This document shows positions 18,455 through 28,733 of a stretch of 64,000 bases of DNA, piece by piece. The stretch's first letter is position 1; each line of letters begins with the position of its first letter. The stretch lies in NCBI GenBank assembly GCA_947625505.1, contig CANQON010000007.1, positions 1 to 64,000 of the forward strand. The letters run 5' to 3'. The stretch is from an uncultured Bacilli bacterium. GTDB taxonomy: Bacteria; Bacillota_I; Bacilli_A; RF39; UBA660. Both the position numbers and the translations under genes were made by a program. The notes under the pieces are model-generated. The model did no database searches, was not told the DNA's origin, and saw only the letters and a program-made list of their open reading frames with translations.

Positions 18455-18527
18455 TTTACATCACATTTTAAAGAGTGATATAATTAAAGAGAGCCTAGGG
18501 AGTTCTCTCTAGGAATTTTTTTATTTT
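18455..18527 (+). promoter_or_regulatory. pyrG promoter and leader attenuator
   Basis: TTTACA-18-TATAAT; hairpin CCTAGGGAG-TT-CTCTCTAGG (18494-18513) followed by AATTTTTTTATTTT just upstream of RBS. Confidence 0.75.
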
Positions 18528-18540
18528 AGGAGGGTTATGT

Positions 18541-20148
18541 ATGACAAAATATGTATTTGTAACAGGTGGTGTATGCTCAGGTTTAGGTAAAGGTATTACA
18601 GCATCTTCAATAGCTTTACTTCTTAAAGCTAAAGGATATAAGGTATTTATGCAAAAATTTGATCCTTATATGAACGTTGATCCAGGTACCATGTCTCCTA
18701 TTCAACATGGTGAAGTATTTGTTACAGCTGATGGCTGTGAAACAGACTTAGACTTAGGTCATTATGAAAGATTTATTGATGAAGAATTAAATTACACTTC
18801 TAATATTACTAATGGTAAGATTTATTCAAGTGTTATTGAAAAAGAAAGACGTGGAGATTATTTAGGTGCTACTATCCAAATAGTACCTCATATTTCTAAT
18901 GAGATTAAAAATAAGATATATGAAGCAGGCGCAACTAGCCAAGCTGATATAGTTATAACAGAAATTGGAGGTACAGTTGGTGATATCGAATCTTCTGTTA
19001 TGATGGAATCATTACGTCAATTTAAAATGGAACAAGGGCCTACTAATACATTCTTTGTTCATACAACATTAGTTCCTTACTTATTTGGATCTAATGAATT
19101 AAAAACAAAACCAACACAAAATAGTATTATTGATTTACGTCGTTTAGGTATTCAACCTGATATTATTGTTACAAGAGCTAGTATTCCACTAGGCGATAGT
19201 ATTAAAAATAAAATATCTTTATTTGGAAGTATTCCTAAAGAAAATATTATTGAAGCTATTGATGTTAATAATATATATCAAATACCAATTAATTTTCATA
19301 AGCAAAATATTGAAGATATTATCTTAAAACAATTTGATTTACCTATTACTGAAAGTAATATAAAATATTGGGAAGATTTAATTGAAACAGTTAATAATTT
19401 AAAAAATGAAATAGAAATAGCTTTAGTAGGTAAATATGTTGAATTACATGATGCTTATTTATCCGTTATGGAAGCATTAAAGCATGCAGGATATAAACAT
19501 AATTTAAAAGTAAAAATTAATTGGGTTAATTCAGAATCACTAGAAAAAGAAAATTGTGATTTAGATGAAGTATTTAAAAATTCTAAAGGTATTTTAGTTC
19601 CTGGAGGATTTGGTCAAAGAGGTATTGAAGGAAAAATTAAAGCTTGTGAATATGCTCGTACACATAATATTCCATATTTAGGATTATGTTTAGGTATGCA
19701 AATAGCAGTAATTGAATTTGCACGTCATGTATGTCATATTGAAGATGCTTCATCACGTGAATTTAATGAAACATGTAAAAATCCAATTATCGACTTAATG
19801 GCTGAACAAAAAACAATTATTAATATGGGAGGTACATTAAGATTAGGTAATTATGAATGTACAATTGCTAAAAACACTTTAACACATAAAATTTATAAAA
19901 CAGATAAGATATTAGAAAGACATCGTCATCGTTATGAATTTAATAATAAATATAAAGAAGAATTAGAAAGCCATGGATTAGTATTTGCAGGTATTAATGA
20001 ACCTAGTAATTTAGTAGAAATTATTGAATATCCAGAACATCCATTCTTTGTAGCTTGTCAATTTCATCCAGAATTTAAGTCTAGACCTACAAGACCTCAT
20101 CCTTTATTTGATGCCTTTATTGGAGCTAGTAAAAAATACAAAAAGTAG
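18541..20148 (+). CDS. pyrG: CTP synthase
   Basis: MTKYVFVTGGVCSGLGKGITASSI...; GLCLGMQ glutaminase motif. Confidence 0.98.
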   Translation: MTKYVFVTGGVCSGLGKGITASSIALLLKAKGYKVFMQKFDPYMNVDPGTMSPIQHGEVFVTADGCETDLDLGHYERFIDEELNYTSNITNGKIYSSVIEKERRGDYLGATIQIVPHISNEIKNKIYEAGATSQADIVITEIGGTVGDIESSVMMESLRQFKMEQGPTNTFFVHTTLVPYLFGSNELKTKPTQNSIIDLRRLGIQPDIIVTRASIPLGDSIKNKISLFGSIPKENIIEAIDVNNIYQIPINFHKQNIEDIILKQFDLPITESNIKYWEDLIETVNNLKNEIEIALVGKYVELHDAYLSVMEALKHAGYKHNLKVKINWVNSESLEKENCDLDEVFKNSKGILVPGGFGQRGIEGKIKACEYARTHNIPYLGLCLGMQIAVIEFARHVCHIEDASSREFNETCKNPIIDLMAEQKTIINMGGTLRLGNYECTIAKNTLTHKIYKTDKILERHRHRYEFNNKYKEELESHGLVFAGINEPSNLVEIIEYPEHPFFVACQFHPEFKSRPTRPHPLFDAFIGASKKYKK

Positions 20149-20156
20149 AGATTCCT

Positions 20157-20609
20157 CTACTTTTTTTGTAAGACATGACGATCTGATAAACTCTTAGTTT
20201 TGTATCCAATAGCTTTTACCGAATTGATTATTTCTTGGTTTATTTTGACAGCTTTTAATAAATCTCCTTCGATTACTAGAGGAAGATTTATTTTTTTATG
20301 ACGAAATTCTAATGGACTATATCCCATAGTTTTATAAAATATTTCTGAATAATATTCTAAAGAATGATAGCCATTATCTAAAGCTACTTTAAGAATGCGA
20401 TCATTACTATTAACTAATTGTTTTAAGCTTTTAATAATCCTTCTAGTATTAATATATTCTGTAATAGTTAACCCTGTTTTTTTTTTAAATAATCGCATAA
20501 TATAGAAACGATTAAAATAAAATTGGATAGCTATGGCATCAATACTTATATTATCATATAAATTATCTTCAATATATTTTAATATATTTATAATTAGTTT
20601 ATCATCCAT
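20157..20609 (-). CDS. AraC-family HTH protein
   Basis: Double HTH: ISIDAIAIQFYFNRFYIMRLFKKKTGLTITEYINTRRI...YKTMGYSPLEFR. Confidence 0.85.
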   Translation of the reverse strand: MDDKLIINILKYIEDNLYDNISIDAIAIQFYFNRFYIMRLFKKKTGLTITEYINTRRIIKSLKQLVNSNDRILKVALDNGYHSLEYYSEIFYKTMGYSPLEFRHKKINLPLVIEGDLLKAVKINQEIINSVKAIGYKTKSLSDRHVLQKK

Positions 20610-20614
20610 ATTAT

Positions 20615-22003
20615 TTATGCATTAAAATATTTATTTAAATCGAATATTTTAATTTCCTTTTTATCACGTTTTTCTAAAGTAATTTGTTCATCACCAAAAG
20701 TAACACCCATTTGATAGAATGGTAATAGTTTAGTTAAATAAGGCATATAACGATGTTTAATTAATATAGCTTGCCACATACGCATTCTTTTTAAGGCATC
20801 ACTACTTACTAAATAACTATCTTTATCTTTCATACCACATAGTTTACTTATTTCTTGGGCTGTTTCATCATCATTAGTTAATAAGTATAAAATATTAACA
20901 CATGTTTCCTTAAATAATTCTAAATTATCACGTTGATATAATTCTTTTAATTTAATGAAATTTTTGATTAAGAAAGTAAAACGAATCTTATTACCTCTAC
21001 TTAGTTCTAACATATTAACAAAATTAGGTATAGGTGTACCAATATCATCAAAGCCATCATAAATAACATTAAATCTTTTTTCTCTTTTATTTTGCATTAA
21101 TAAATAGTAACATTGACTAACAAAGATATTCATAATATTATCTGTTGCAATATTATTACTATTAGTAATTAAATAAATAATTACTTTTTTATTACCAATA
21201 TTTAAGAAATCAAAGTTAGTATTTGATAACATATTACATAGACTCATACGATTAGTATATAAAGATAAATGTTGATTTAAAACAGATAAGATACTATTTT
21301 TAGTTTCCATAGGCGCTAAAAAAGTACTAGCAATATTTTTATATATTGGACTATCTTTAGATATGGAACTTAAATATGCATCTAATAAATCTTTTTCTTC
21401 GTCATTTTGAATAGTTAAATGACTAATACTACTTAAGTTAATCTCTTCTTCTTTAGCATTTTCCATTAAACTAATAGCTAAGCCTGTAAAATAAGAAGCA
21501 GCTGTATTTTGCCAAAAAGGATCACTAGTATTACTTTCATGCATAATTGTTTCTGCAAGTTCTAAAACTAAACTCATAGCATCATCTTGTTTGTCATTAT
21601 GATATAAGAAATAAGGTAAAGTAAAAGGATTCCAACTATTACCATAATCAGGATCACCTAAATTAAGAGTAATAACTTCATATCCACTTTCTTTAAAGCT
21701 CTTAGCTGTTAAATTAAATAATTCTCCTTTAGTATCTTTAACAATAGCTGATTCTCCTGAAGCTTTAACCGTATATAACATAGGTAAAGTAATAGCTTGA
21801 GTTTTTCCACTACCTGTTGAGCCTATGATAAGGTTATGCCCTTCTCCGTCATCTAAGATTACTTTATCATTTACTTGTCCAATAGGTAAAGCTGATGATG
21901 TAATATTATCTTGACTACTTACTAAATGAATATTTTTATTTTGTAGTAATTCATCAGTAGTAAGCCATCTAGAATAATAATTATTATCTAATTCATTTTC
22001 CAT
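20615..22003 (-). CDS. VirD4/TraG-like coupling ATPase
   Basis: NLIIGSTGSGKTQAITLPML Walker A; KDTKGELF; Walker B-like FNVIYDGFDDI. Confidence 0.85.
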   Translation of the reverse strand: MENELDNNYYSRWLTTDELLQNKNIHLVSSQDNITSSALPIGQVNDKVILDDGEGHNLIIGSTGSGKTQAITLPMLYTVKASGESAIVKDTKGELFNLTAKSFKESGYEVITLNLGDPDYGNSWNPFTLPYFLYHNDKQDDAMSLVLELAETIMHESNTSDPFWQNTAASYFTGLAISLMENAKEEEINLSSISHLTIQNDEEKDLLDAYLSSISKDSPIYKNIASTFLAPMETKNSILSVLNQHLSLYTNRMSLCNMLSNTNFDFLNIGNKKVIIYLITNSNNIATDNIMNIFVSQCYYLLMQNKREKRFNVIYDGFDDIGTPIPNFVNMLELSRGNKIRFTFLIKNFIKLKELYQRDNLELFKETCVNILYLLTNDDETAQEISKLCGMKDKDSYLVSSDALKRMRMWQAILIKHRYMPYLTKLLPFYQMGVTFGDEQITLEKRDKKEIKIFDLNKYFNA

Positions 22004-22067
22004 ATAATTTCCTCCTTCATAACTAAATCTTAACATATGATAATGCTATTTTTTTAAACATAAGTGA

Positions 22068-23327
22068 CTAATTTGTTACATAAGGATAATCTATTTTTGT
22101 TATTTTAACAGTTACATCTTGATGTAATAATTCTTCATTACCTTTTACTTTAACTAATAGATAGTTTCCTGTATGACCTATTAGATATCCATCACGATAT
22201 ACTTCAGGTATAAAGACGATTTCTTTATTTAGAAATTTTTCCATATATTCTATTTCTAAGTTTTTACTTATAGCCATTAATCTTCTAACACGATCTTTTT
22301 TCGTTGTTTCATCTAAATGATTAGGTAATTCTTCAGCTTTCGTTCCCTTTCTTAAAGAGAATGGAAAAACATGTATTTTTGCAAATTTAATTTTATTAAC
22401 TGTATCAATTGTTTCTTTAAATAATTCTTCTGTCTCTCCTGGAAAACCTACTATAATATCTGTTGTAATAGATATATCAGGTCTAATATTTCTTATTTCT
22501 TCTATCTTATCGATAAAATATTTTTTATCATATTTACGATTCATTAGTTTTAAAATTGTATCAGAACCACTTTGTAAAGGTATATGTAAGTGTGAAACAA
22601 TAATATCATTATTTTTAATAACATCTAATACTTCTTCATCTAATTCAGTTATTTCGATAGAAGATATACGAAGTCTTTCTAATCCCTTAATCTTAACTAT
22701 TTCTTTAAGTAGCATAGCAAATGTATAATTATCTAAATCTGCTCCATAATGTCCTGTATGAATACCTGTTAAAACAACTTCATGGTGACCATTATTAACT
22801 AATGTTTGAATCTCTTTTAAGACGTCTTCTTTAGCTTTACTTCTTACTTTTCCTCTAGCATAAGGAATAATACAATAAGAACAATAGTTTTCACATCCAT
22901 CTTCAATCTTCACAAAAGCTCTTGTACGATTAAAGTTATTTAAAACCATATGTTCAAAAGGCGTTGTCATAACATCTTCAATTTTAACTATTTTTTCTTT
23001 TTTAGTGCAGTATTCTTTAATTAATTCAACAATCTTTGATTTATCTTTATTACCTAAAATAATAGATGCATCAATATCTTCAATATGATCTTTTACTTGC
23101 ACCATACATCCACATATAACTGTTATGGCATTAGGATGTTCTCTTTTTATTCTTCTAAATTCTTTTAATGATTTATTATCACTAGTATTAGTTACAGTAC
23201 AAGTATTAATAATATAGATATCAGCATTATCGTCTTCAATATAGCCATTATCTAATAATAAGTCTCGCATAACATTTGATTCATAAGTATTAACTTTGCA
23301 TCCCAAAGTAATTATTTTAAATTTCAT
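22068..23327 (-). CDS. mtaB: tRNA (t6A37) methylthiotransferase
   Basis: FKIITLGCKVNTYESNVM; radical SAM CSYCIIPYARG. Confidence 0.93.
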   Translation of the reverse strand: MKFKIITLGCKVNTYESNVMRDLLLDNGYIEDDNADIYIINTCTVTNTSDNKSLKEFRRIKREHPNAITVICGCMVQVKDHIEDIDASIILGNKDKSKIVELIKEYCTKKEKIVKIEDVMTTPFEHMVLNNFNRTRAFVKIEDGCENYCSYCIIPYARGKVRSKAKEDVLKEIQTLVNNGHHEVVLTGIHTGHYGADLDNYTFAMLLKEIVKIKGLERLRISSIEITELDEEVLDVIKNNDIIVSHLHIPLQSGSDTILKLMNRKYDKKYFIDKIEEIRNIRPDISITTDIIVGFPGETEELFKETIDTVNKIKFAKIHVFPFSLRKGTKAEELPNHLDETTKKDRVRRLMAISKNLEIEYMEKFLNKEIVFIPEVYRDGYLIGHTGNYLLVKVKGNEELLHQDVTVKITKIDYPYVTN

Positions 23328-23366
23328 AATATCACTCCAAAAAAACAAGCCTATTATAACATAGGC

Positions 23367-24197
23367 TTATAATTTTTTTCTAAAATCTTTTAAAGACTTT
23401 AAAAATTCTTCATTTTTTGTTAATTCATCTAATGCAGTTGCCTCATTATTCTTTTTTAAATCTTTAGCCATATGATTATATATATCATTTACTTCTTTTT
23501 TATTATCACGATTAGTATTATCTATTTTTGATTCACTTACACGACCAAAGATAGGAGAAATAACCTCCGTTTTTTTAAATTTATTATTATTTTCTTTAGG
23601 TATCTTTTTTTCTACTTCTTGTTGTTGTTTATAATTAGATACTGTTGTTAAAGGACGTGATTCAAGTTCATCTTCATAATATTCATCTTGTCTATTTCTA
23701 ACAGCATCCACAAGTTCACGATAACTAATAATGGATTGAGCTTCTTGTTCTTCTTCAAAGTTCGCTACCACTTCTTCAGGTTTAACATTAGTACTTTCTT
23801 CCATTTCTTTAATTAATTTTTCTATTTCTGTTCCTTGTGTTTCTTCTAATATTTCTTCAATTTCTTTTTCATTTTCTGAATCATATCTTTTTTCTATTTC
23901 TTTAAGAGAACGTGCTTCTAATTCTTCTTCTGTTTTAAATTTTTCTTGTTTCTTAGTTTCATGTTTTTTTTCTTCTTTAACATTACTAGGAGATTCAATA
24001 ATATCTTCTTTTTTTACATTTTTTACTTTTTTGATATCTTCATCCTCTAGTTCTTCTTCATAAATATTTATTTTTTTATCACCACGTAAAGAGCGAATAA
24101 TTAAAATAATAAGTGTTACTAAAACAGCACATAAAACAATAATGACACCTGCAAAAATAACACTATTACTAACGATTGTATCTAATATATCTTTCAT
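23367..24197 (-). CDS. Single-TM acidic protein of unknown function
   Basis: N-terminal TM, Glu/Lys-rich. Confidence 0.6.
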   Translation of the reverse strand: MKDILDTIVSNSVIFAGVIIVLCAVLVTLIILIIRSLRGDKKINIYEEELEDEDIKKVKNVKKEDIIESPSNVKEEKKHETKKQEKFKTEEELEARSLKEIEKRYDSENEKEIEEILEETQGTEIEKLIKEMEESTNVKPEEVVANFEEEQEAQSIISYRELVDAVRNRQDEYYEDELESRPLTTVSNYKQQQEVEKKIPKENNNKFKKTEVISPIFGRVSESKIDNTNRDNKKEVNDIYNHMAKDLKKNNEATALDELTKNEEFLKSLKDFRKKL

Positions 24198-24201
24198 CTA
24201 A

Positions 24202-24912
24202 TCACTCCATATATTCGTATTTAATAGCACTAGTAACATAAATAGGTACTGTTTCAACACGCATTATTTGTGCTCCTAATGTAATTTTTTGAAAGCCTTT
24301 AGAAGTTAAATAGTCTTCTTCTTGAGAATCTATCCCTCCTTCTGGTCCAATTACTAATGCTATTGTATCATAATCATGATTATTATTCAAAGCTCTCTTT
24401 AGATTATTGTCTTTTTCCGTAGTACTACATAAAAGTTTTAAAGCATCAATCTGACTAATAAAATTCCAATCTTTATAAATAGCTATATTAGGTATATCAA
24501 TACGCATAGATTGTTCACTAGCTTCTTTACATATTTTTTGCCAACGCTCTAATTTATTTTTTTCTTTACGTTCATCATATTTAATCATTGAACGCATAAA
24601 AGGCGCTACTAAAAAAGTATTAACGCCTAACTCTGTCCCTTTTTGAAAAATTAAATCCATTTTTTGTTCTTTTAAATAAGGAATAATAAGAACAATATTA
24701 GGATATTTATCTTGTTTTACTAAACATTCATTTTTTACGATAATATCTAATGGCATCATATTATGAATACTAGCTAAATAAAGTTTATTATCATAGACAA
24801 CTTCAATCTCATCATTATTTTTCATACGCATAACATGAGTAATATGATGTTCATCTGATTTATCTAATATAACTTTATTATTTATTATCTCTTTAGCAAA
24901 GTATCGTTGCAT
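24202..24912 (-). CDS. rsmE: 16S rRNA m3U1498 methyltransferase
   Basis: LVIGPEGGIDSQEEDYL; LGAQIMRVETVPIY. Confidence 0.93.
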   Translation of the reverse strand: MQRYFAKEIINNKVILDKSDEHHITHVMRMKNNDEIEVVYDNKLYLASIHNMMPLDIIVKNECLVKQDKYPNIVLIIPYLKEQKMDLIFQKGTELGVNTFLVAPFMRSMIKYDERKEKNKLERWQKICKEASEQSMRIDIPNIAIYKDWNFISQIDALKLLCSTTEKDNNLKRALNNNHDYDTIALVIGPEGGIDSQEEDYLTSKGFQKITLGAQIMRVETVPIYVTSAIKYEYME

Positions 24913-24921
24913 GCTTATCAC

Positions 24922-25608
24922 CTAATTTTCTATAGCTTTAATCTTTCCTTGACTAACTAATTTATCGACATTCTCCTCACTTATAACGTCTCTTTCAACT
25001 AATAATTTAATTACTTCATCATTAAACTTTGACTTATCATCACTATCTTTATATTCATTTTTTAAAACAATAACTTCATGATATATTTCTAAAGTATTTT
25101 TACATACATTAGATAATACAGGTGTACTATTTAACATTCTAGAACCTATACTTGAAGAATCAATTGGTATAAAATAAAACACAGGTAAACTTAAAAAGTA
25201 AATAACAAAGAAACATATAATATAATGTTCAATAATACCTGCTATTCCTCCTAATATTTTAGATGGAATACCTAATATAATCGTTGCGTTAAGTATTTTT
25301 TCAAAAGTAGATGATGTTTTAACTAGTACTTTAAAGACAGCCATTAATAAACAAAAGACAATTATAAAAGCTAATAATTCGTATAATAGAATATTTAAAG
25401 CTGTTACTCCTTTAAAAGCACCTCCAAATTTAAAGAATGGTAAATAAGTATAAAAAATACTAGATACATAGTTTTTTAAAACAAATGATAAAACAATAAC
25501 AACAATAAATCCTACTGTTGAAACAATTTGTTTAGTAAAACCATGTTTCCATCCTAGTAAAAATCCAAATAATAAGAAAATAATTATTAAAATGTCAACT
25601 ATATTCAT
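24922..25608 (-). CDS. CvpA-like membrane protein
   Basis: MNIVDILIIIFLLFGFLLGWKHGF; four TMs. Confidence 0.75.
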   Translation of the reverse strand: MNIVDILIIIFLLFGFLLGWKHGFTKQIVSTVGFIVVIVLSFVLKNYVSSIFYTYLPFFKFGGAFKGVTALNILLYELLAFIIVFCLLMAVFKVLVKTSSTFEKILNATIILGIPSKILGGIAGIIEHYIICFFVIYFLSLPVFYFIPIDSSSIGSRMLNSTPVLSNVCKNTLEIYHEVIVLKNEYKDSDDKSKFNDEVIKLLVERDVISEENVDKLVSQGKIKAIEN

Positions 25609-25681
25609 CCTAACACCTCATCTAGATTAATTATAACATATTTAGACAAAATGTGCTAAAATATAGATGGGATGTGATGAA

Positions 25682-26626
25682 ATGACTATTACAGTAAAAG
25701 TTAGTGAAAATACCATGCAAGAGATGAATGAATTCTTTGAAGATTTTAAAAGGCCTAAGACACCTGCTTATGCTTTATTTCAAGCTGATGATGCAGATTG
25801 TGTTGTTACTTTATATGAATCAGGTAAAGCTGTCTTTCAAGGAATAAGTGCTGATATATCAGCTAATATGTGGATTGAAAGAGAAAGACACTTAAATCCT
25901 AATAAGAAAGTTGATGTTAAAAATAGTGAACAAAAAGATAAGAAAGAAAAGCATGAAGTAATTATTGATCCTAAAATATATTATGCTAGTACTATTGGTT
26001 CTGATGAAGTAGGTACAGGTGATTACTTTGGACCTATCGTTGTTACTAGTGCTTATGTAAATAAAGAAGATATTCCATGGTTAGAGAGTTTAGGCGTTAA
26101 AGATTCTAAAAAATTAACGGATGATAAAATATTAGAAATAGTTCCTAAAATAATTAAAAAGATTCCTTATCAAAGTATCATCTTAAGTAATAAAGAATAT
26201 AATGAGCGTTATAATGCTAATACAAATATGAATAAATTAAAAGCTATTCTTCATAATAATGTTTTATTAAAATTATCTAAAGAAATAAAAGATTATGATT
26301 ATATTGTTGTTGATGAATTTGCTAATAAATATGTATATTATAATTATTTAAAAGAATCACCTAATGTTTGTCGTAATATTACTTTTATGACAAAAGGTGA
26401 AGATAAATGTTTAGCTGTTGCTTGTGCTTCATTAATAAGTCGTTTTATCTTTATTAAAGAATTTGATAAATTAGGTGCTAAAGTTGATGCGTTCCTACCT
26501 AAAGGGGCTAGTGATGCTGTTACTGAAATGGGTAAAAAATTAGTTCAAAAATATGGACCAGATATTCTTAAAGATATTGCTAAGTTAAATTTTAAAAATA
26601 CCGAGAGAATACTAGAAAAGGAGTAA
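25682..26626 (+). CDS. rnhC: Ribonuclease HIII
   Basis: YYASTIGSDEVGTGDYFGPIVV. Confidence 0.95.
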   Translation: MTITVKVSENTMQEMNEFFEDFKRPKTPAYALFQADDADCVVTLYESGKAVFQGISADISANMWIERERHLNPNKKVDVKNSEQKDKKEKHEVIIDPKIYYASTIGSDEVGTGDYFGPIVVTSAYVNKEDIPWLESLGVKDSKKLTDDKILEIVPKIIKKIPYQSIILSNKEYNERYNANTNMNKLKAILHNNVLLKLSKEIKDYDYIVVDEFANKYVYYNYLKESPNVCRNITFMTKGEDKCLAVACASLISRFIFIKEFDKLGAKVDAFLPKGASDAVTEMGKKLVQKYGPDILKDIAKLNFKNTERILEKE

Positions 26627-26639
26627 ATTATTTACTCCT

Positions 26640-28124
26640 TTATTTTTTTACAATAAAACTTGTACTTATCTTTTCTTCATTATATTGAAGATTACGATCT
26701 ATAGGATGATTTACAATCTCCCCATTAACATACATAATACTACTAGTTCCTGAATCTAAACTAGCGGCATTAATAGCACCATACTGTTTCATTATTTTCA
26801 TAATATCTTCTAAGTTAGCACCTTTAGTACGACTCTTATTAGAATCCACTACTAATAATAAGATAATACCATCAGCTCGTTGCCCTATTGCTGTTCTAGC
26901 TGATGAAGTTAAACCATCATTACTAGGTGTATAAGCATCATTACCATTGACTATTAAGAATGGTCCCCATGATAAGGCATCACGTACACCTTTTTGTAAG
27001 GCTTCCGCACCTGTTATATCATTAAGTAAAACTAATTTATTATCTGTTGTTATACCTATTAATCCCCCACTATTATATATGCCATATTGATTACTAGTAA
27101 TTAACTTATTATTACTTATAATCGTACCATAAGGTTTACCTAAAGAACTATATCCTCCCCCATTAATAGCAACTACTCCATCATATCGCATAGCTATATC
27201 TTTTATATATTCATTATCACTACCTAAGTATTTGGTTACACCAACTACTAATTTACTAGCATCATATATAATAGCTAAATAAGCATCACAATCATTAACT
27301 TTAAATTGTATTACCTTATATAAAGTATTTTCATCTCTTTTTTCAATTATCTTTTCATACTCTTCATTACTTTCTTTAGAATCATCTGTATAATTAGGAT
27401 CTGTTGATTCACCTGTTTCCGCACGATCAGTTCTAAGTAAAGCACTATCTATTTCTTTTTGACTATATAAATATCTAGGTAAATCTTTTAAGTTATTAGT
27501 ATTGATAGTTGTCGATATGATCCAATCTTTAATATCTGTAACACCATAAAAAAGAGTAATTAAAGTTATACATAATGTTGTATATATAACCATAAAGATA
27601 ATATATATTTTTTTATAAATATTTTTTATTTGATGATTAATAATAATTCGATAATTTCTTACATACATAATTATTCCAGATAAAATAATTAAAAATAAAC
27701 ATAATAAGATGACAATATATATATTATATAATTTTGGAGTAACTAATAGATGACTATGATTACCTATAATAATCATAAAAATTAAATAAGGAATAAAGAT
27801 TAAAGGAATAAAAATAAGATATAAAGATATTTTTTTTATTAATTTACGATGGTTAATTCCCTTTTCTAGTTCTTTAGTAACATCTTCATTAGATATTTTA
27901 TTTGCTTCTTCATTTATTTTATCTAACATAACTGTCTTATCTAAGACAAGGGTTTTATCAACTTCTAAATCACTTAAAACAAGAGTTTTATCGATATCAT
28001 AATCATTAGTTTTCATTGATTCTATGATGTCATCAATCGAACTTTCTTTTTCTTCTCCTACACGTGATTTAAATGTTTTTAAAACTTCAGTTGTTTTATC
28101 TAAATCTCCTAATTCTTTATTCAT
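26640..28124 (-). CDS. Membrane-anchored phosphodiester glycosidase (NAGPA-like)
   Basis: VAINGGGYSSLGKPYGTIISNNK... RTAIGQRADGIILLLVVDS. Confidence 0.8.
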   Translation of the reverse strand: MNKELGDLDKTTEVLKTFKSRVGEEKESSIDDIIESMKTNDYDIDKTLVLSDLEVDKTLVLDKTVMLDKINEEANKISNEDVTKELEKGINHRKLIKKISLYLIFIPLIFIPYLIFMIIIGNHSHLLVTPKLYNIYIVILLCLFLIILSGIIMYVRNYRIIINHQIKNIYKKIYIIFMVIYTTLCITLITLFYGVTDIKDWIISTTINTNNLKDLPRYLYSQKEIDSALLRTDRAETGESTDPNYTDDSKESNEEYEKIIEKRDENTLYKVIQFKVNDCDAYLAIIYDASKLVVGVTKYLGSDNEYIKDIAMRYDGVVAINGGGYSSLGKPYGTIISNNKLITSNQYGIYNSGGLIGITTDNKLVLLNDITGAEALQKGVRDALSWGPFLIVNGNDAYTPSNDGLTSSARTAIGQRADGIILLLVVDSNKSRTKGANLEDIMKIMKQYGAINAASLDSGTSSIMYVNGEIVNHPIDRNLQYNEEKISTSFIVKK

Positions 28125-28194
28125 CTAAATCATCTCTTATTCTGACATAAGTATATCAAATTTAAGGTAAAAAGAAAAGTATACGAAAGTATAC

Positions 28195-28653
28195 TTATGA
28201 TCTTATAAGATAAACAATACAACTAAAAATAAATATTAAACTTAAAATACAAAAAGATAATTCAAACTTATTAAAAATTAATTTACGTTTAACAACTTTT
28301 TTAGGAGTTATATCTTGTTTTATTTTCTTTTGTTCTTGCTCTTGTTCTTTTTTTTGTAATCCCATACCAATATTATGGATAATATCACCAATATCACTTT
28401 TAGGTAAAGGTTTAGACTCCTCTATTTCCATTGTTTCTATTTTATCAATTAAAACTTCATCAACAGGTTCTTCTTCCTTTGGTATTACAAAAGTTTCTAA
28501 TGATACTTCTTCTTTAGCCTTTTTATCTTCTTTTATATTTATATCCCAATTAATAAAATCATCATCAATTGTTACATGAGGTTTAAAGGCTTTTAATAAA
28601 TCTGTTGTTTTATCTAAATCATTAAAGAATTCTTCATCATACTTATTATTCAT
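28195..28653 (-). CDS. Small C-terminal-TM protein sharing N-terminal motif with 26640-28124
   Basis: DLDKTTDLLKAFKPHV; C-terminal TM. Confidence 0.6.
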   Translation of the reverse strand: MNNKYDEEFFNDLDKTTDLLKAFKPHVTIDDDFINWDINIKEDKKAKEEVSLETFVIPKEEEPVDEVLIDKIETMEIEESKPLPKSDIGDIIHNIGMGLQKKEQEQEQKKIKQDITPKKVVKRKLIFNKFELSFCILSLIFIFSCIVYLIRS

Positions 28654-28733
28654 CCTATCACCTACTATAAAATTATATCAAAAAATGAGCAAGAAAAAAA
28701 GGTTAATATGTCATATAAAAAAGATAAATATTT

